From the NCBI RefSeq assembly GCF_002795845.1, contig NZ_CP011797.1:3138001-3202000 (forward strand): a stretch of DNA of 64,000 nt, given 5' to 3'. Positions 27,024 to 35,810 of this stretch are shown here, piece after piece. The position numbers and the translations under genes are program-made. The notes below the pieces were generated by a model. It saw only the letters and a list, made by a program, of their open reading frames with translations, had not been told where the DNA came from and did not search any database. This DNA is from Reinekea forsetii. GTDB taxonomy: Bacteria > Pseudomonadota > Gammaproteobacteria > Pseudomonadales > Natronospirillaceae. Every line of letters starts with the position of its first letter. The stretch's first letter is position 1.

Positions 27024-28697
27024 ATGTTGAAGAATCTATTGATCCGAAATATTGCCATTGCCGATAATATCGACATCGATTGGCAGCCCGGCATGACCTC
27101 GATCTCGGGCGAGACCGGTGCCGGTAAGTCAATTTTGCTTAACAGCCTGAATCTGGCCTTGGGCGATCGCGCCGAAAGCAACATAGTGCGCCATGGTGAA
27201 AAGCGTGCCGAAGTGGTCGCATCCTTTAGCGTCGAGCGGATCCCGATGGCGGCAAAGTGGTTGCTCGAACGCGATCTCGATAATGGCGTGGAGTGCATTT
27301 TGCGTCGCATAGTGTCCAGTGACGGTCGATCGCGGGCCTTTATCAATGGTCAACCGGTGCCCTTGGCCGAACTTAAAACACTGGGCGAGTTTCTCATCGA
27401 TATCCACAGCCAACATGCCCATCAGTCGCTGATGCGCACTGATACCCACCTTCGCATGCTCGATGAATATGCCGGTCTGGGCGCTAAAACAGCGCAAGTC
27501 AAGGACGCCTGGGTCAGTTGGCAGGGCCTCGATCGTAAGTTGAAACAGTTGGTGCAAAACACCGCCGAGAAAAACGCACGCTTGCAGCTGCTGCAATACC
27601 AATGCGATGAATTAGAAGAGTTAGATTTACAGGACGGTGAGGTCGAGCAACTCGAGGCCGATTTCAAACGGATAGATAAGAGTACTGTGCTATTAGCGGG
27701 CGCTCATTCGGCGTTAAGCAAGCTGGGCGATGATGGCGATATTGATCTGACCCAAGAGTTAAAAAGTGCCTTACATTTATTGCAGGGTTTGAACGACAGT
27801 TCAACGCACCTGACCAATGCCTTAAGTTTGCTCGACAGTGCTCTGATTCAAATTGAGGAAAGCAGCCACGATCTAAACAGCTATATCGAGAGTTTTGTGG
27901 TTGATGACGAAACCCGGTTTCAGATTGAGGAACGGCTCAATCAAATCCATGAATTGGCTCGAAAGCATCGGGTTAATTCGCCCGATTTGGTCGCGCATCA
28001 ACAAACTTTGCTCGCCGAGCTCGCCGAGCTGAAAAACGATGACGAATTGCTCGTTGGCCTGAGCGACGATGTCGAGCGTCGCAAGCTGACCTATATTAAA
28101 CTGGCAACCGCCCTGTCCAAACTGCGCAAAAAGAAGGCCTGCACCTTTGCTGAGGAGGTCGTTGAGAAGTTGAACCAACTGGCCATGCCCGGTGCCAAGT
28201 TTAGCCTACAATTTAATCCGGAGGGACGCGCCTCCTCCGTCGGCATCGATCAGGTCGAATACCTCATCAGCCTCAACCCGGGTCAGCCATTGCAAGCCTT
28301 GGCTAAGGTGGCTTCCGGTGGTGAATTGTCACGCGTATCGCTCGCAATTCAGGTGGTCTGTGCCGAACATTCGACCATCCCTACCTTAGTATTTGATGAG
28401 GTGGATGTCGGCATCAGTGGTGCCACGGCAGAAATAGTGGGCCATATGCTGCGGTCGGTTGGTGCCCGGGGTCAGGTAATCTGCGTGACCCACTTACCGC
28501 AAGTCGCGTCTTTGGGTCACAACCATTGCATTGTGCAAAAGGTCCAGGGGTTGGAAACCACCAGTACTCATATCCACCAACTGCAAGCAGACCAACGCAT
28601 CGATGAAATCGCGCGCATGCTCGGCGGCATCGATATCACGGCGCAAACGCGTGCTCATGCCGCAGAAATGCTACAGAGCCATTTACACGCTCACTAA
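27024..28697 (+). CDS. recN: DNA repair protein RecN
   Basis: 557 residues from ATG 27024, preceded by AAGGA. It is an SMC-like ATPase: the N-terminal Walker A is in SGETGAGKSILL, a long coiled-coil region covers the middle, and the C-terminal signature VASGGELSRVSLA and Walker B PTLVFDEVDVGISG complete the ATP site. It helps double-strand break repair. Control by LexA, seen in the promoter, is the rule for this gene. A bidirectional terminator follows the stop. Confidence 0.96.
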   Translation: MLKNLLIRNIAIADNIDIDWQPGMTSISGETGAGKSILLNSLNLALGDRAESNIVRHGEKRAEVVASFSVERIPMAAKWLLERDLDNGVECILRRIVSSDGRSRAFINGQPVPLAELKTLGEFLIDIHSQHAHQSLMRTDTHLRMLDEYAGLGAKTAQVKDAWVSWQGLDRKLKQLVQNTAEKNARLQLLQYQCDELEELDLQDGEVEQLEADFKRIDKSTVLLAGAHSALSKLGDDGDIDLTQELKSALHLLQGLNDSSTHLTNALSLLDSALIQIEESSHDLNSYIESFVVDDETRFQIEERLNQIHELARKHRVNSPDLVAHQQTLLAELAELKNDDELLVGLSDDVERRKLTYIKLATALSKLRKKKACTFAEEVVEKLNQLAMPGAKFSLQFNPEGRASSVGIDQVEYLISLNPGQPLQALAKVASGGELSRVSLAIQVVCAEHSTIPTLVFDEVDVGISGATAEIVGHMLRSVGARGQVICVTHLPQVASLGHNHCIVQKVQGLETTSTHIHQLQADQRIDEIARMLGGIDITAQTRAHAAEMLQSHLHAH

Positions 28698-28722
28698 TGC
28701 TTCAACCCTCAGGTATGACAAC

Positions 28723-28750
28723 AAAAAAAGCCCGCAAGCGGGCTTTTTTT
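28723..28750. terminator. Bidirectional intrinsic terminator between recN and the thioredoxin gene
   Basis: AAAAAAAGCCCGC and GCGGGCTTTTTTT form a 13-bp stem including the A and T runs, with a two-base nominal AA loop. It can end recN on the plus strand and the convergent TlpA-like gene on the minus strand. Confidence 0.9.
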
Positions 28751-28775
28751 GTTCTTTGTGCGCGCGGCCTAGGGC

Positions 28776-29261
28776 CTATTGAGCCGCCAACTCCAACAAT
28801 AGTGCCTTGGTTTTGGCCTTGCCGGCGAAGCCGGCCTTAACCGTGTGCACAATGCCGTCCTTGCCCACTATATAGGCAGTCGGGAATCCCTTGGGTTGAA
28901 AGAACTCGACTATTTTTTGCGTGCGATCGGAGACATTCAAGAAATTGACCGGTGTTTTAAGAAGAAATTTATTCGCCAAGGCCACGTCTTCATCGGTGTT
29001 AATACCGAGGAAAAACACATTAGTGCCCTGCAGTTCGGTGTTCAGTTCGCTCAGTATAGGGAAGGACTCCTTACAGGTGGTACACCAACTGGCCCAAAAA
29101 TCCACATAGAGCACCCGGCCTGTCAATTGAGCGGTATCCAGCACCTTGCCATCCAGAGTGGGTATTTTGAACGCGGGGAAGGCATCGCCTTCTTGGACAT
29201 CGGCAAAACTTAATCCTGCGAGTATCACCGAAAACAACCAAACCGTTAACTGCTTATGCAT
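28776..29261 (-). CDS. TlpA/ResA-like periplasmic thioredoxin-fold protein
   Basis: 161 residues from ATG 29261, which has GAGGA eight bases upstream; a TTG 15 bases further 5' overlaps that site and is rejected. A signal peptide ends near LAGLSFA. The thioredoxin fold has the redox motif WCTTC within VDFWASWCTTCKESFP and the cis-Pro region GFPTAYIVGKDG. By family it is a periplasmic disulfide reductase or oxidoreductase, often linked to cytochrome maturation, but no cyc genes are nearby. It is inserted between recN and fur, which are adjacent in Pseudomonas. Confidence 0.85.
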   Translation of the reverse strand: MHKQLTVWLFSVILAGLSFADVQEGDAFPAFKIPTLDGKVLDTAQLTGRVLYVDFWASWCTTCKESFPILSELNTELQGTNVFFLGINTDEDVALANKFLLKTPVNFLNVSDRTQKIVEFFQPKGFPTAYIVGKDGIVHTVKAGFAGKAKTKALLLELAAQ

Positions 29262-29401
29262 CTGCCCGATCCTCAAAATGATTAGCCGTATTGACCGTTA
29301 GCAGAATTATAGCCGTTGAACCTTAATATTACCTGAAACGCGTCACACAATTGGCCAAGACAGTTTTGCTCAGCGGTGCGCCGACGGCGGCAGGTTGCTA
29401 T

Positions 29402-29809
29402 TCACTCGGCCTTTTTGACGTAGAGGACAAGGCTGTGGCCGACGATCGTTAAGCCATGCTCAGCCGCTATCTGATGCTGGCGTTGCTCGATCAAGCTGTC
29501 GACAAACTCGATCACCTCACCGGTCTTGATATTGATCATATGGTCGTGGTGATCGTCGGTCGCCAATTCATAGATGGCATGGGTGCCATCGAAGTTATGC
29601 TTGGTGATTAGGCCGGCAGCTTCAAACTGGGTTAAGACCCGATAGACGGTCGCCAGGCCAACGTCCTCACCGGTCTCCTGCAGGGCTTTGTATATATCCT
29701 CGGCACTGAGATGGCCACTATCATTGGTTGCAAACATCTGCAGGATTTTCACCCTCGGCAGGGTGACCTTAAGGCCCGCATCTTTCAAATCTTGATTCTG
29801 TGTCGCCAC
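29402..29809 (-). CDS. fur: Ferric uptake regulator Fur
   Basis: 135 residues from GTG 29809, with GGAG eight bases upstream; this gives MATQNQDLKDAGLKVTLPR, the expected Fur start. The longer open frame upstream runs into the promoter region. The winged helix (LSAEDIYKAL, DVGLATVYRVL) and metal-site residues HHDH, with the following KTGEVIEF, are present. No cysteine occurs anywhere, so the structural Cys4 zinc site of E. coli Fur is absent. It represses iron-uptake genes when loaded with iron. It is divergent from bamE with a 58-base spacer, as in Pseudomonas. Confidence 0.95.
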   Translation of the reverse strand: MATQNQDLKDAGLKVTLPRVKILQMFATNDSGHLSAEDIYKALQETGEDVGLATVYRVLTQFEAAGLITKHNFDGTHAIYELATDDHHDHMINIKTGEVIEFVDSLIEQRQHQIAAEHGLTIVGHSLVLYVKKAE

Positions 29810-29867
29810 CTTCTCGTCTCCGAATAAATGTGTACAATGTCCGGCATCAATTACCGCGAACAAAAGG
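29810..29867. promoter_or_regulatory. Divergent fur/bamE promoter region
   Basis: A 58-base spacer must hold both promoters. TACAAT at 29833-29838 is a good -10 for bamE. On the minus strand TTGATG and TTATTC, 17 bases apart, are a possible fur promoter. The two would overlap. No clear Fur box was seen. Confidence 0.45.
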
Positions 29868-30182
29868 ATGAATTCATTGCGCGCCAGACTATCAAACTTT
29901 GGGTTACTGTGCCTAGTTGCATTCGCACTCTCCGCCTGTGGCATGTTACAACCCTACCAAGCTGAACTTGGTCAGGGCAATGTGGTTCGGCCCGAGCAGA
30001 TCGATCAGCTGATTATCGGCCAGACCCCCGAGCAGGTGACCTTTATCTTGGGCAGTCCGCTGTTGACAGGTGAGCAAACCCAGGTGCGCTGGGTCTATCC
30101 AATCTATGACTCGGCAACCGGCTTTTCCAATCTGATCATCTACTTCTCGGCCGGACGGGTTGCCAACATTGAACAAAACTAA
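29868..30182 (+). CDS. bamE: Outer-membrane assembly lipoprotein BamE (OmlA)
   Basis: 104 residues. A lipoprotein signal ends in LSAC with the lipidated Cys24. The SmpA/OmlA domain shows IDQLIIGQTPEQVTFILGSP and VRWVYPIYDSATG. It is an accessory part of the BAM complex that folds outer-membrane proteins, anchored to the inner face of the outer membrane. Divergent from fur and convergent with rnfH (9-base gap), as in Pseudomonas. Confidence 0.95.
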   Translation: MNSLRARLSNFGLLCLVAFALSACGMLQPYQAELGQGNVVRPEQIDQLIIGQTPEQVTFILGSPLLTGEQTQVRWVYPIYDSATGFSNLIIYFSAGRVANIEQN

Positions 30183-30191
30183 CCCGATCAC

Positions 30192-30500
30192 CTAGCCCTT
30201 AGGGGATTGCGCTTTCTCGCCCTTGGTTTTAGCCGCGCGATTCAAGCGTGCCTGCTTAGGGTCGATAGTCAGGGGGCGGTATATTTCAATACGGTCACCA
30301 GCTGCTACCAGCTGAGCCTCCGGCTGGGCTACCTTACGCCCGAACAGCCCAAGCGGGGCAATGCTGACATCCAAGCCAGGAAAGGTCTTAGCAATGCCGC
30401 TGAGCAGCACGGCGCTGCGCAAATCGGTATGCTCAGGCACCGAAAGCGCCAGAACCAGCTGCTGTTCGGGTGTTGCATAGGCCACTTCTATTTCGATCAT
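30192..30500 (-). CDS. rnfH: RnfH family protein (UPF0125)
   Basis: 102 residues with a ubiquitin-like beta-grasp fold: MIEIEVAYATPEQQLVLALSVP, FPGLDVSIAPLGLFGRKV and the end of the domain at GDRIEIYRPL. A basic tail of about 25 residues follows. AAGGAG lies six bases before the ATG. The function is not settled; the name comes from an Rnf cluster in Rhodobacter. It is the last gene of a transporter-ratA-rnfH operon, 23 bases after ratA, and the ratA-rnfH pairing is widely conserved. Confidence 0.9.
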   Translation of the reverse strand: MIEIEVAYATPEQQLVLALSVPEHTDLRSAVLLSGIAKTFPGLDVSIAPLGLFGRKVAQPEAQLVAAGDRIEIYRPLTIDPKQARLNRAAKTKGEKAQSPKG

Positions 30501-30523
30501 TGCATGCTCCTTAACACTTTTGC

Positions 30524-30955
30524 TTAGGATTTCAGGTCTTGGGCGCGCGCCACAAAGGCACTTACCATGGTGTCCGCTAACTGTTTGAGCATCAGGCTAA
30601 AAGCCGCTGCTTTAAGGCCCTGGCTGGCATGAAAGCTTAGGTCAAAAGTGACCTTGCAACCGGCATCACCCAATGGCTTGATTTGCCATAGTCCCGTTAG
30701 ACTGTCCAGGGGTCCTTCGACTAGATTCATTGCAATCGAGAGCGGGCGTACCAGGGTATTACGGGTCACCAAAGTCCGTTCGAATCCGGCTTTGCGCACG
30801 GTCAACTCGCCCAACATCTCGGTGGAACTGGCCTCAAGCAGGCGAGTCGCGACCACACCCTCGAGAAACTGAGGATATTGTTCAATATCGTTAATCAGGT
30901 CATAGAGTTGTTCGGCAGAAACCAAGACTAGGGCGGAGCGATGTATTTCAATCAT
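30524..30955 (-). CDS. ratA: RatA/COQ10-like START-domain protein
   Basis: 143 residues, a polyketide cyclase/START fold (SAEQLYDLINDIEQYPQFLEG; LTGLWQIKPLGDAGCKVTFDLSF). E. coli RatA was described as inhibiting 70S ribosome association. The eukaryotic relatives (COQ10) bind ubiquinone, so the true role remains open. ATG overlaps the stop of the upstream transporter-like gene (ATGA), showing translational coupling. smpB, its usual divergent neighbour, is not here. Confidence 0.92.
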   Translation of the reverse strand: MIEIHRSALVLVSAEQLYDLINDIEQYPQFLEGVVATRLLEASSTEMLGELTVRKAGFERTLVTRNTLVRPLSIAMNLVEGPLDSLTGLWQIKPLGDAGCKVTFDLSFHASQGLKAAAFSLMLKQLADTMVSAFVARAQDLKS

Positions 30956-32325
30956 ATGCGGGGAAGTAAGGCTCTATTTTTCACCCAATAGTAAAGGCGA
31001 AATATTAGTAAAATGGCACATACGCAGGCCAGCGCCTGGTATAGATCAATCGCAATCAGGCTCACTGTGGCGCGCACGAATACTAACCCAAGCACTAACG
31101 GCACGACAAATTTTAATACCAGCCGCCAAAGAAAATAACGCAGGCCGCCGTGCGGATTGACCTGCAGCAATACCCGATTGGGCCAGACCACCCAGCCAAT
31201 CCAGAGCGCAATAGAAGCCGTAATAAAGGGAATAATCACCCCCTGACTGAGCTGCTGCACATAGTGATATACCGGCTTGCCGTACCAAATTAAGGGCGAA
31301 TCTGGGTCATGAGAATAAACCAAGACACCACTCAAGGCGACGACCGAGGCGATGGTGCCCATCAGTAACCAGCGCCGACCTGGAACGTGGCGTTCCTGGG
31401 TAACCAACAATAGCAGGGGCAAACTGCTAATACTGCCCACCAAAGCGGTAAAAAATAGCCAGACGGCAATCGGAAAGGGTAACAGAACGGTATCTGACAG
31501 ACTGGCGGTCAAGGCCCGTAACAGTGTACCCACGTCCAAATTGGCGACGGCCTGGGCGCTAATCCACTGCCATGAAATGGCGAGCATGGCCATGCCATAA
31601 AGCACGTCAAATGCCTGAACACCGATAATAACGCGGCCGGTCGGTAAACGATCGGACAGATTGGTGCCGACCACATACCAGATCAATAGCCCAGCCATCG
31701 ATGAGGTTAGGGCGTGCTGCATGGCCACTAATAGATCCTCCACAGACAGCGCCGGCCAGGCCATGTCCAGCAGCATTCGACCAATACTCGGTAATGATAG
31801 GACGATAAAGAGCGCTACTAGGGGTACCACGGCTAGGAAAATCGCCGCGATCACGCGCCAGGCCAGTCCACCGAGCATGACCAACAGGACGCCCTGCACC
31901 ACGACTAGGATCATGATTCGGCTGATGTCTTGATTTTGAGCAAACCAGTAGAGATTCTGATCGAGTGGCTTTAACGACAGCAGATCGCCCTGCAGACCGT
32001 CGAAGCCGAACATAAGGGCCCAGGATGTATTAAACAAATTCGTCGCCATAACCAAGATAATGGCGGTCAACAGAATTCCAAATAGAACGCGCGTTGTCGT
32101 CTTATTGAGGATTGAAAAGGAAAATTCGAACGGAGTTACTCGATAGAGGCGACCCGCTACCAGCTCAGCCTGCAGCACCGGCAGGATAAACAATAGCTTC
32201 AAGACGGTATAGACCGCCAAGAAACTACCCTGACCGTGATCGGCCACCAGAGTCGGCAGTATCAGGCCGTCCGACAGGCCAATTTGCGTACCTACTAGCA
32301 GCGCCAGCAGTAAAATTAGATTCAC
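30952..32325 (-). CDS. Diverged NSS (sodium:neurotransmitter symporter)-like membrane protein
   Basis: 457 residues with about 11-12 membrane segments. The first helix and following loop (LLVGTQIGLSDGLILPTLVA, then DHGQGSFLAVY) align with the NSS signature GxxxGLGNxWRFPYL...NGGGAFL. However, the GLGNxWRFP unwound region that binds Na+ and substrate is replaced by GLSDGLILP. The N-terminus is shorter than usual, with a GTG start at 32325 just before helix 1. It may transport an unusual substrate or have lost sodium coupling. It is the first gene of an operon with ratA (4-base overlap) and rnfH. The family call is from pattern similarity only. Confidence 0.6.
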   Translation of the reverse strand: MNLILLLALLVGTQIGLSDGLILPTLVADHGQGSFLAVYTVLKLLFILPVLQAELVAGRLYRVTPFEFSFSILNKTTTRVLFGILLTAIILVMATNLFNTSWALMFGFDGLQGDLLSLKPLDQNLYWFAQNQDISRIMILVVVQGVLLVMLGGLAWRVIAAIFLAVVPLVALFIVLSLPSIGRMLLDMAWPALSVEDLLVAMQHALTSSMAGLLIWYVVGTNLSDRLPTGRVIIGVQAFDVLYGMAMLAISWQWISAQAVANLDVGTLLRALTASLSDTVLLPFPIAVWLFFTALVGSISSLPLLLLVTQERHVPGRRWLLMGTIASVVALSGVLVYSHDPDSPLIWYGKPVYHYVQQLSQGVIIPFITASIALWIGWVVWPNRVLLQVNPHGGLRYFLWRLVLKFVVPLVLGLVFVRATVSLIAIDLYQALACVCAILLIFRLYYWVKNRALLPRI

Positions 32326-32423
32326 GTAAGAGTTCCCGTCGGATTCATCACAAGGTTCCCAGCTTTAAAGCCAACCTGCTACGCTAGGCTATACTCTAGT
32401 AAGTTCATGAAGATAGATAGTTT

Positions 32424-33077
32424 ATGGCCGAACAACAGTACGATCTCTTTTTCCGGGGCGACCTGGTCGACGGCTTTTTCCGCGACTTCGTCCAGGCCGA
32501 CCTGCAAGTCCTCTTAAAGGCCAATGATGCCTATATGGCAAGGCTCTTTTCGGGTCAAGAACAGCTGATTAAGCAGCAAGTCGATAAGGCCACGGCCATT
32601 AAGTACCAGACGGCTTTTAAGCAGGCTGGTGCTAAGTTAATTGTCCGGCCCCATCAGGCGGCCAACCGGACGGCGCCAACAACATCTGTGGATGACGCCA
32701 AAGCGGAGCCGCCCGTCGCAAATAATACACTCGGATTCACCGACAGCCAATCGGGTGAAAATGACCCCGATCTAATAGAACAGCACCAACCGCCCCTACA
32801 AGCGCCTGTCATCGTTCCAACTTGGGATTTAGCGCCACCCGGGGTCGACCTGGGCGTGGCTCGCGGCTTTACCCCGACCCTTGTCGATACCAGCGCCTTG
32901 ACCGTGGCCTCGCTCGGCGCGGACCTGTTGTTGCCAGACCGGTTCGAGTCGCCGATCCCCAGCGTCAATACCGATGGCCTAAGCCTAGCCCCCGTCGGCG
33001 GCCTGATTGAGACGTTGACTGGGCAAGCACCCGAGGTGAAGGTCGATATCGGTCATCTGCGCGTCGAACCGCTATGA
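32424..33077 (+). CDS. Uncharacterised protein with an N-terminal FSG-type module
   Basis: 217 residues, no membrane segment. Residues 6-75 (YDLFFRGDLVDGFFRDFVQA; ARLFSGQEQLIKQQVDKATA; KYQTAFKQAGAKLIV) look like a small alpha/beta module. It also appears at the N-terminus of some bacterial RDD/DUF805 membrane proteins, where it reads roughly GxLxxGxxxxxVxxxLxxLF and so on. The remaining 140 residues are proline-, aspartate- and leucine-rich with no recognised domain, and probably disordered. Function unknown. It stands alone between the transporter-ratA-rnfH operon and a TauE/SafE gene. Confidence 0.65.
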   Translation: MAEQQYDLFFRGDLVDGFFRDFVQADLQVLLKANDAYMARLFSGQEQLIKQQVDKATAIKYQTAFKQAGAKLIVRPHQAANRTAPTTSVDDAKAEPPVANNTLGFTDSQSGENDPDLIEQHQPPLQAPVIVPTWDLAPPGVDLGVARGFTPTLVDTSALTVASLGADLLLPDRFESPIPSVNTDGLSLAPVGGLIETLTGQAPEVKVDIGHLRVEPL

Positions 33078-33096
33078 AAAAGTAGGTCAGCCAAAA

Positions 33097-33852
33097 TTAG
33101 AGCAGTGCAGCAATACTGACTACAACCGTCATTACAAACAACACCCATTTCATCACCAATGGGCTAATGTTTAAGGCTAGACGCACGCCGATAAGACCGC
33201 CCGCCATGGTCGCCGACGCCAAGATAAGACCCGGCACCCAGACCACCTGGCCGCGCCAAATAAAGAGCGCCAAGGCCACGCTGGTAAAGGTACCGGTACA
33301 GAGGATCTTGAGCGCATTGGTGCGCACCAGATCGTAGCGCAGCCCACCGGCGATCACAGCGATCAGGACAAAGCCGACCCCGGCCTGGACAAAACCACCG
33401 TAGACACCCGACAGCAGCAGCAGCCACCAGGACTTGCTCCAGCGCACCAGAGCCTGGGGTTGTTCATGAGCTGAGGGAAAGACCATGCCGGGACGAAACA
33501 GCATCACCAACGACATACTGATCATAGTGGTCAACAAAATGGGCTTGAGCAGGGTGGCCGGTAGGTAAGAGGCAAGTATTGAGCCGATCACCCCGCCCAC
33601 TAATACCGGCACAAACAGCCCCTTGGCGCCCTGCATCGGCAACTTACCGTGCCGGGAAAAGCTGCGCAGGGTGACCATGGTGTGCATGATAACCCCGACC
33701 CTGTTGGTCGCATTGGCCATATCTGCTGGCAGGCCCATGATCATTAGGGCGGGTAGGGTCAGGTTGGATCCGCCACCGGCCAAGGTATTGATAATGCCAG
33801 CGATCAGGCCAGTGCCTAACAGCAGGCTCACGGTTATTACGGTAATTTCCAT
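33097..33852 (-). CDS. TauE/SafE family membrane permease
   Basis: 251 residues with about eight membrane segments. It starts with the family pattern GTGLIAGIINTLAGGGSNLTLPAL, and the second half repeats it as LLSGVYGGFVQAGVGFVLIAVIAGGL. Members export sulfite or sulfonate-derived anions, or import organic sulfur compounds; the substrate here is unknown. No sulfur genes flank it. It converges with the 32424 gene and diverges from folM. Confidence 0.85.
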   Translation of the reverse strand: MEITVITVSLLLGTGLIAGIINTLAGGGSNLTLPALMIMGLPADMANATNRVGVIMHTMVTLRSFSRHGKLPMQGAKGLFVPVLVGGVIGSILASYLPATLLKPILLTTMISMSLVMLFRPGMVFPSAHEQPQALVRWSKSWWLLLLSGVYGGFVQAGVGFVLIAVIAGGLRYDLVRTNALKILCTGTFTSVALALFIWRGQVVWVPGLILASATMAGGLIGVRLALNISPLVMKWVLFVMTVVVSIAALL

Positions 33853-34017
33853 AAACTAGGTCGTCTAAATCGGGACGACACGTTACCAGCCCTCAAGGCG
33901 GCACGCCATAGCACCTTTTGCTTAGTCGCACGGGTCTACTCTTTGGCCATCCAATCTATTGCCTTATTCGTACATTCAACCGATTATGTTTTCAATCACT
34001 TCAGCTTTGAGGATTCT

Positions 34018-34716
34018 ATGCCACATGCACTGATTACCGGCGGCAGCCGCCGGCTCGGCTTATATATGACCGAACACCTGTTGGCCGATGGCTGGCAGGT
34101 CACGGTGTTGACTCGCAGCAGCAGCGCCGAACTGGACCGCTTGCGTGGCGAGCGCCTTAATATCGTCACGTTGGACTATTATCAACTGGATCAGATCAAG
34201 ACCTTTTGCCAACAAATTGCCGCCCAACCCCTGGATCTATTGATACACAATGCCTCACTCTTTGTCGGCGGTGTCGACACCGGTTCGAGTGAAGCGTTCG
34301 GCCAATTGTTTCATATCCACATGCAATTGCCCGCGTTGCTCAACACCGAATTGGCCGCCGCCTTGGCGCGTTCAGACAACGGTAATATCATTCATATGAC
34401 TGATATCTATGCCGAGAACCCCAATTCAGACTATGCCCTCTATTGCGCTACCAAGGCTGGCTTGGAGAATCTATCGAAATCTTTTGCCAAGCTGCTGGCC
34501 CCGCAGGTACGCGTCAATTCGATTCAACCGGGCGCGCTAAAATTCTTACCAGATCATAGTGCTGAGAGTAAAATACAGGTGCTCAAAGATAGTCTGTTAC
34601 CCCATGAGGCTGGCTTTGAACCGATCTTCCAAACCGTACAATATTTATTGGCCAACAGCTTTATCACCGGCACTGCCATCAAGGTTGACGGTGGCCGTTC
34701 GATCAGCCGCAACTAA
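34018..34716 (+). CDS. folM: Dihydromonapterin reductase FolM (SDR)
   Basis: 232 residues from ATG 34018, with GAGG five bases upstream; the earlier in-frame ATG at 33943 lacks a binding site. It is a short-chain dehydrogenase with ITGGSRRLGLYM (a variant TGxxxRxG as in FolM/PTR1), LLIHNASLFVGG, the active-site YALYCATKAG (Tyr-x3-Lys) and VNSIQPGAL. It reduces dihydromonapterin or dihydrofolate with NADPH. Next to folX and folE, it fits the tetrahydromonapterin pathway that supplies the phenylalanine hydroxylase cofactor in Pseudomonas. Confidence 0.9.
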   Translation: MPHALITGGSRRLGLYMTEHLLADGWQVTVLTRSSSAELDRLRGERLNIVTLDYYQLDQIKTFCQQIAAQPLDLLIHNASLFVGGVDTGSSEAFGQLFHIHMQLPALLNTELAAALARSDNGNIIHMTDIYAENPNSDYALYCATKAGLENLSKSFAKLLAPQVRVNSIQPGALKFLPDHSAESKIQVLKDSLLPHEAGFEPIFQTVQYLLANSFITGTAIKVDGGRSISRN

Positions 34717-34759
34717 TTCATTATCCGCCGCAAACAGCAACCTAACCAACGGGACAGAC

Positions 34760-35116
34760 ATGACAACAGCCATCATTAACATCAAGAATCTGCGCTTACG
34801 CACCTATATTGGTTTTAATCCGGAAGAGCTGCAAAAACAGCAGGATGTGATTATCAATGCCGAAATTCACTATCCAGCCGATTTGGCGTGCGCCACTGAC
34901 AGTGAAAATAATGCCGTCAACTATAAGGTGATCACTAAAAAGATGATCGCTTTGGTGGAAGAGGGTCAATTTAAACTACTGGAGCGTTTAGCGGCTGACC
35001 TGCTGGCAATTGCCCATGAACACCCCGATGTCAGTTATGCCAGCGTGTCGGTTGATAAACCGCACGCCTTGCGCTTTGCTGATTCGGTGTCCATTACGAT
35101 GACCGGCAAGAAATAA
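34760..35116 (+). CDS. folX: Dihydroneopterin triphosphate 2'-epimerase FolX
   Basis: 118 residues from ATG 34760; the open frame extends upstream but overlaps folM in another frame. The FolB/FolX fold shows IINIKNLRLRTYIGFNPEEL, AVNYKVITKKMIALVEEGQF, LLERLAADLL and VSVDKPHALRFADSV. It converts 7,8-dihydroneopterin triphosphate to dihydromonapterin triphosphate. It follows folM by 43 bases and converges with folE, so all three early pterin steps are clustered. FolB (aldolase) is the alternative, but the neighbours favour FolX. Confidence 0.88.
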   Translation: MTTAIINIKNLRLRTYIGFNPEELQKQQDVIINAEIHYPADLACATDSENNAVNYKVITKKMIALVEEGQFKLLERLAADLLAIAHEHPDVSYASVSVDKPHALRFADSVSITMTGKK

Positions 35117-35131
35117 CAAGAGGCTATATGA

Positions 35132-35151
35132 TCAGGCCCGAACGGGCCTGA
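35132..35151. other. GC-rich hairpin between folX and folE
   Basis: TCAGGCCC-GAAC-GGGCCTGA forms an 8-bp stem in the spacer of the convergent genes. No T-run follows on either strand, so it is not a standard intrinsic terminator; it could protect 3' ends or work with Rho. Confidence 0.65.
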
Positions 35152-35168
35152 CGTCAGAGCGGAACATG

Positions 35169-35810
35169 TTAGCGGACAAAATCCCGACGCAGGTCACGAT
35201 CGGTCAAAAACTGCCCCCCCAGCGATAGCGTTTCAGTGCTGGAATGGCTATCCATCACGCCACGCGCCTTAACACAGTAGTGGGTGGCATTGATCTTCAC
35301 GGCCACATCTTCAGTATCCAGTAGCGTTTGCAACGCCACCAATACCTGCTGATTCAACCGTTCTTGTACCTGAGGTCGCTGCGCAAAGAAACGCACTATG
35401 CGATTTATTTTCGACAATCCGATAATCCTCTGACCCGGGATGTATGCCACGTCTGCAAAGCCATCAATGGTCACAAAGTGGTGTTCGCAGGTACTGGTCA
35501 GCTCAATATCGCGGATCCGAATCATTTCAGTCGCAGACATCTTATTTTCAATAAGAGTTATTTTTGGGAACTTGTTGTAGTCCAGCCCTGAAAATATTTC
35601 ATTTACATACATTTTGGCAATTCGATGCGGCGTTTCCGCCATGCTGTCGTCGGTTAGGTCCAACGCCAAAGCACCCATCACCTGATGCATCAAGCCTTCT
35701 ATCTTTTCAATCTGAGCCGCGGGGGTTAATTTCTGCTCCATCACGGGCGTTTCCAAACCCAATTCGAGGAGCCTTTTATGGACCGCGTGCGCTTCTACTG
35801 ATATTGCCAT
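35169..35810 (-). CDS. folE: GTP cyclohydrolase I
   Basis: 213 residues. Zinc and active-site signatures are clear: [21 protein letters not shown] (Cys and two His), [22 protein letters not shown] and the second zinc Cys in [10 protein letters not shown]. It converts GTP to 7,8-dihydroneopterin triphosphate, the first step of folate and tetrahydromonapterin synthesis. The ATG at 35810 has AGGA six bases upstream. It faces folX in convergent orientation. Confidence 0.96.
   Translation of the reverse strand: MAISVEAHAVHKRLLELGLETPVMEQKLTPAAQIEKIEGLMHQVMGALALDLTDDSMAETPHRIAKMYVNEIFSGLDYNKFPKITLIENKMSATEMIRIRDIELTSTCEHHFVTIDGFADVAYIPGQRIIGLSKINRIVRFFAQRPQVQERLNQQVLVALQTLLDTEDVAVKINATHYCVKARGVMDSHSSTETLSLGGQFLTDRDLRRDFVR

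Noticed and set aside
30776-30787. GTTCGAATCC as a tRNA T-arm
   Set aside because: It lies inside ratA and no acceptor or anticodon stems can be folded around it.
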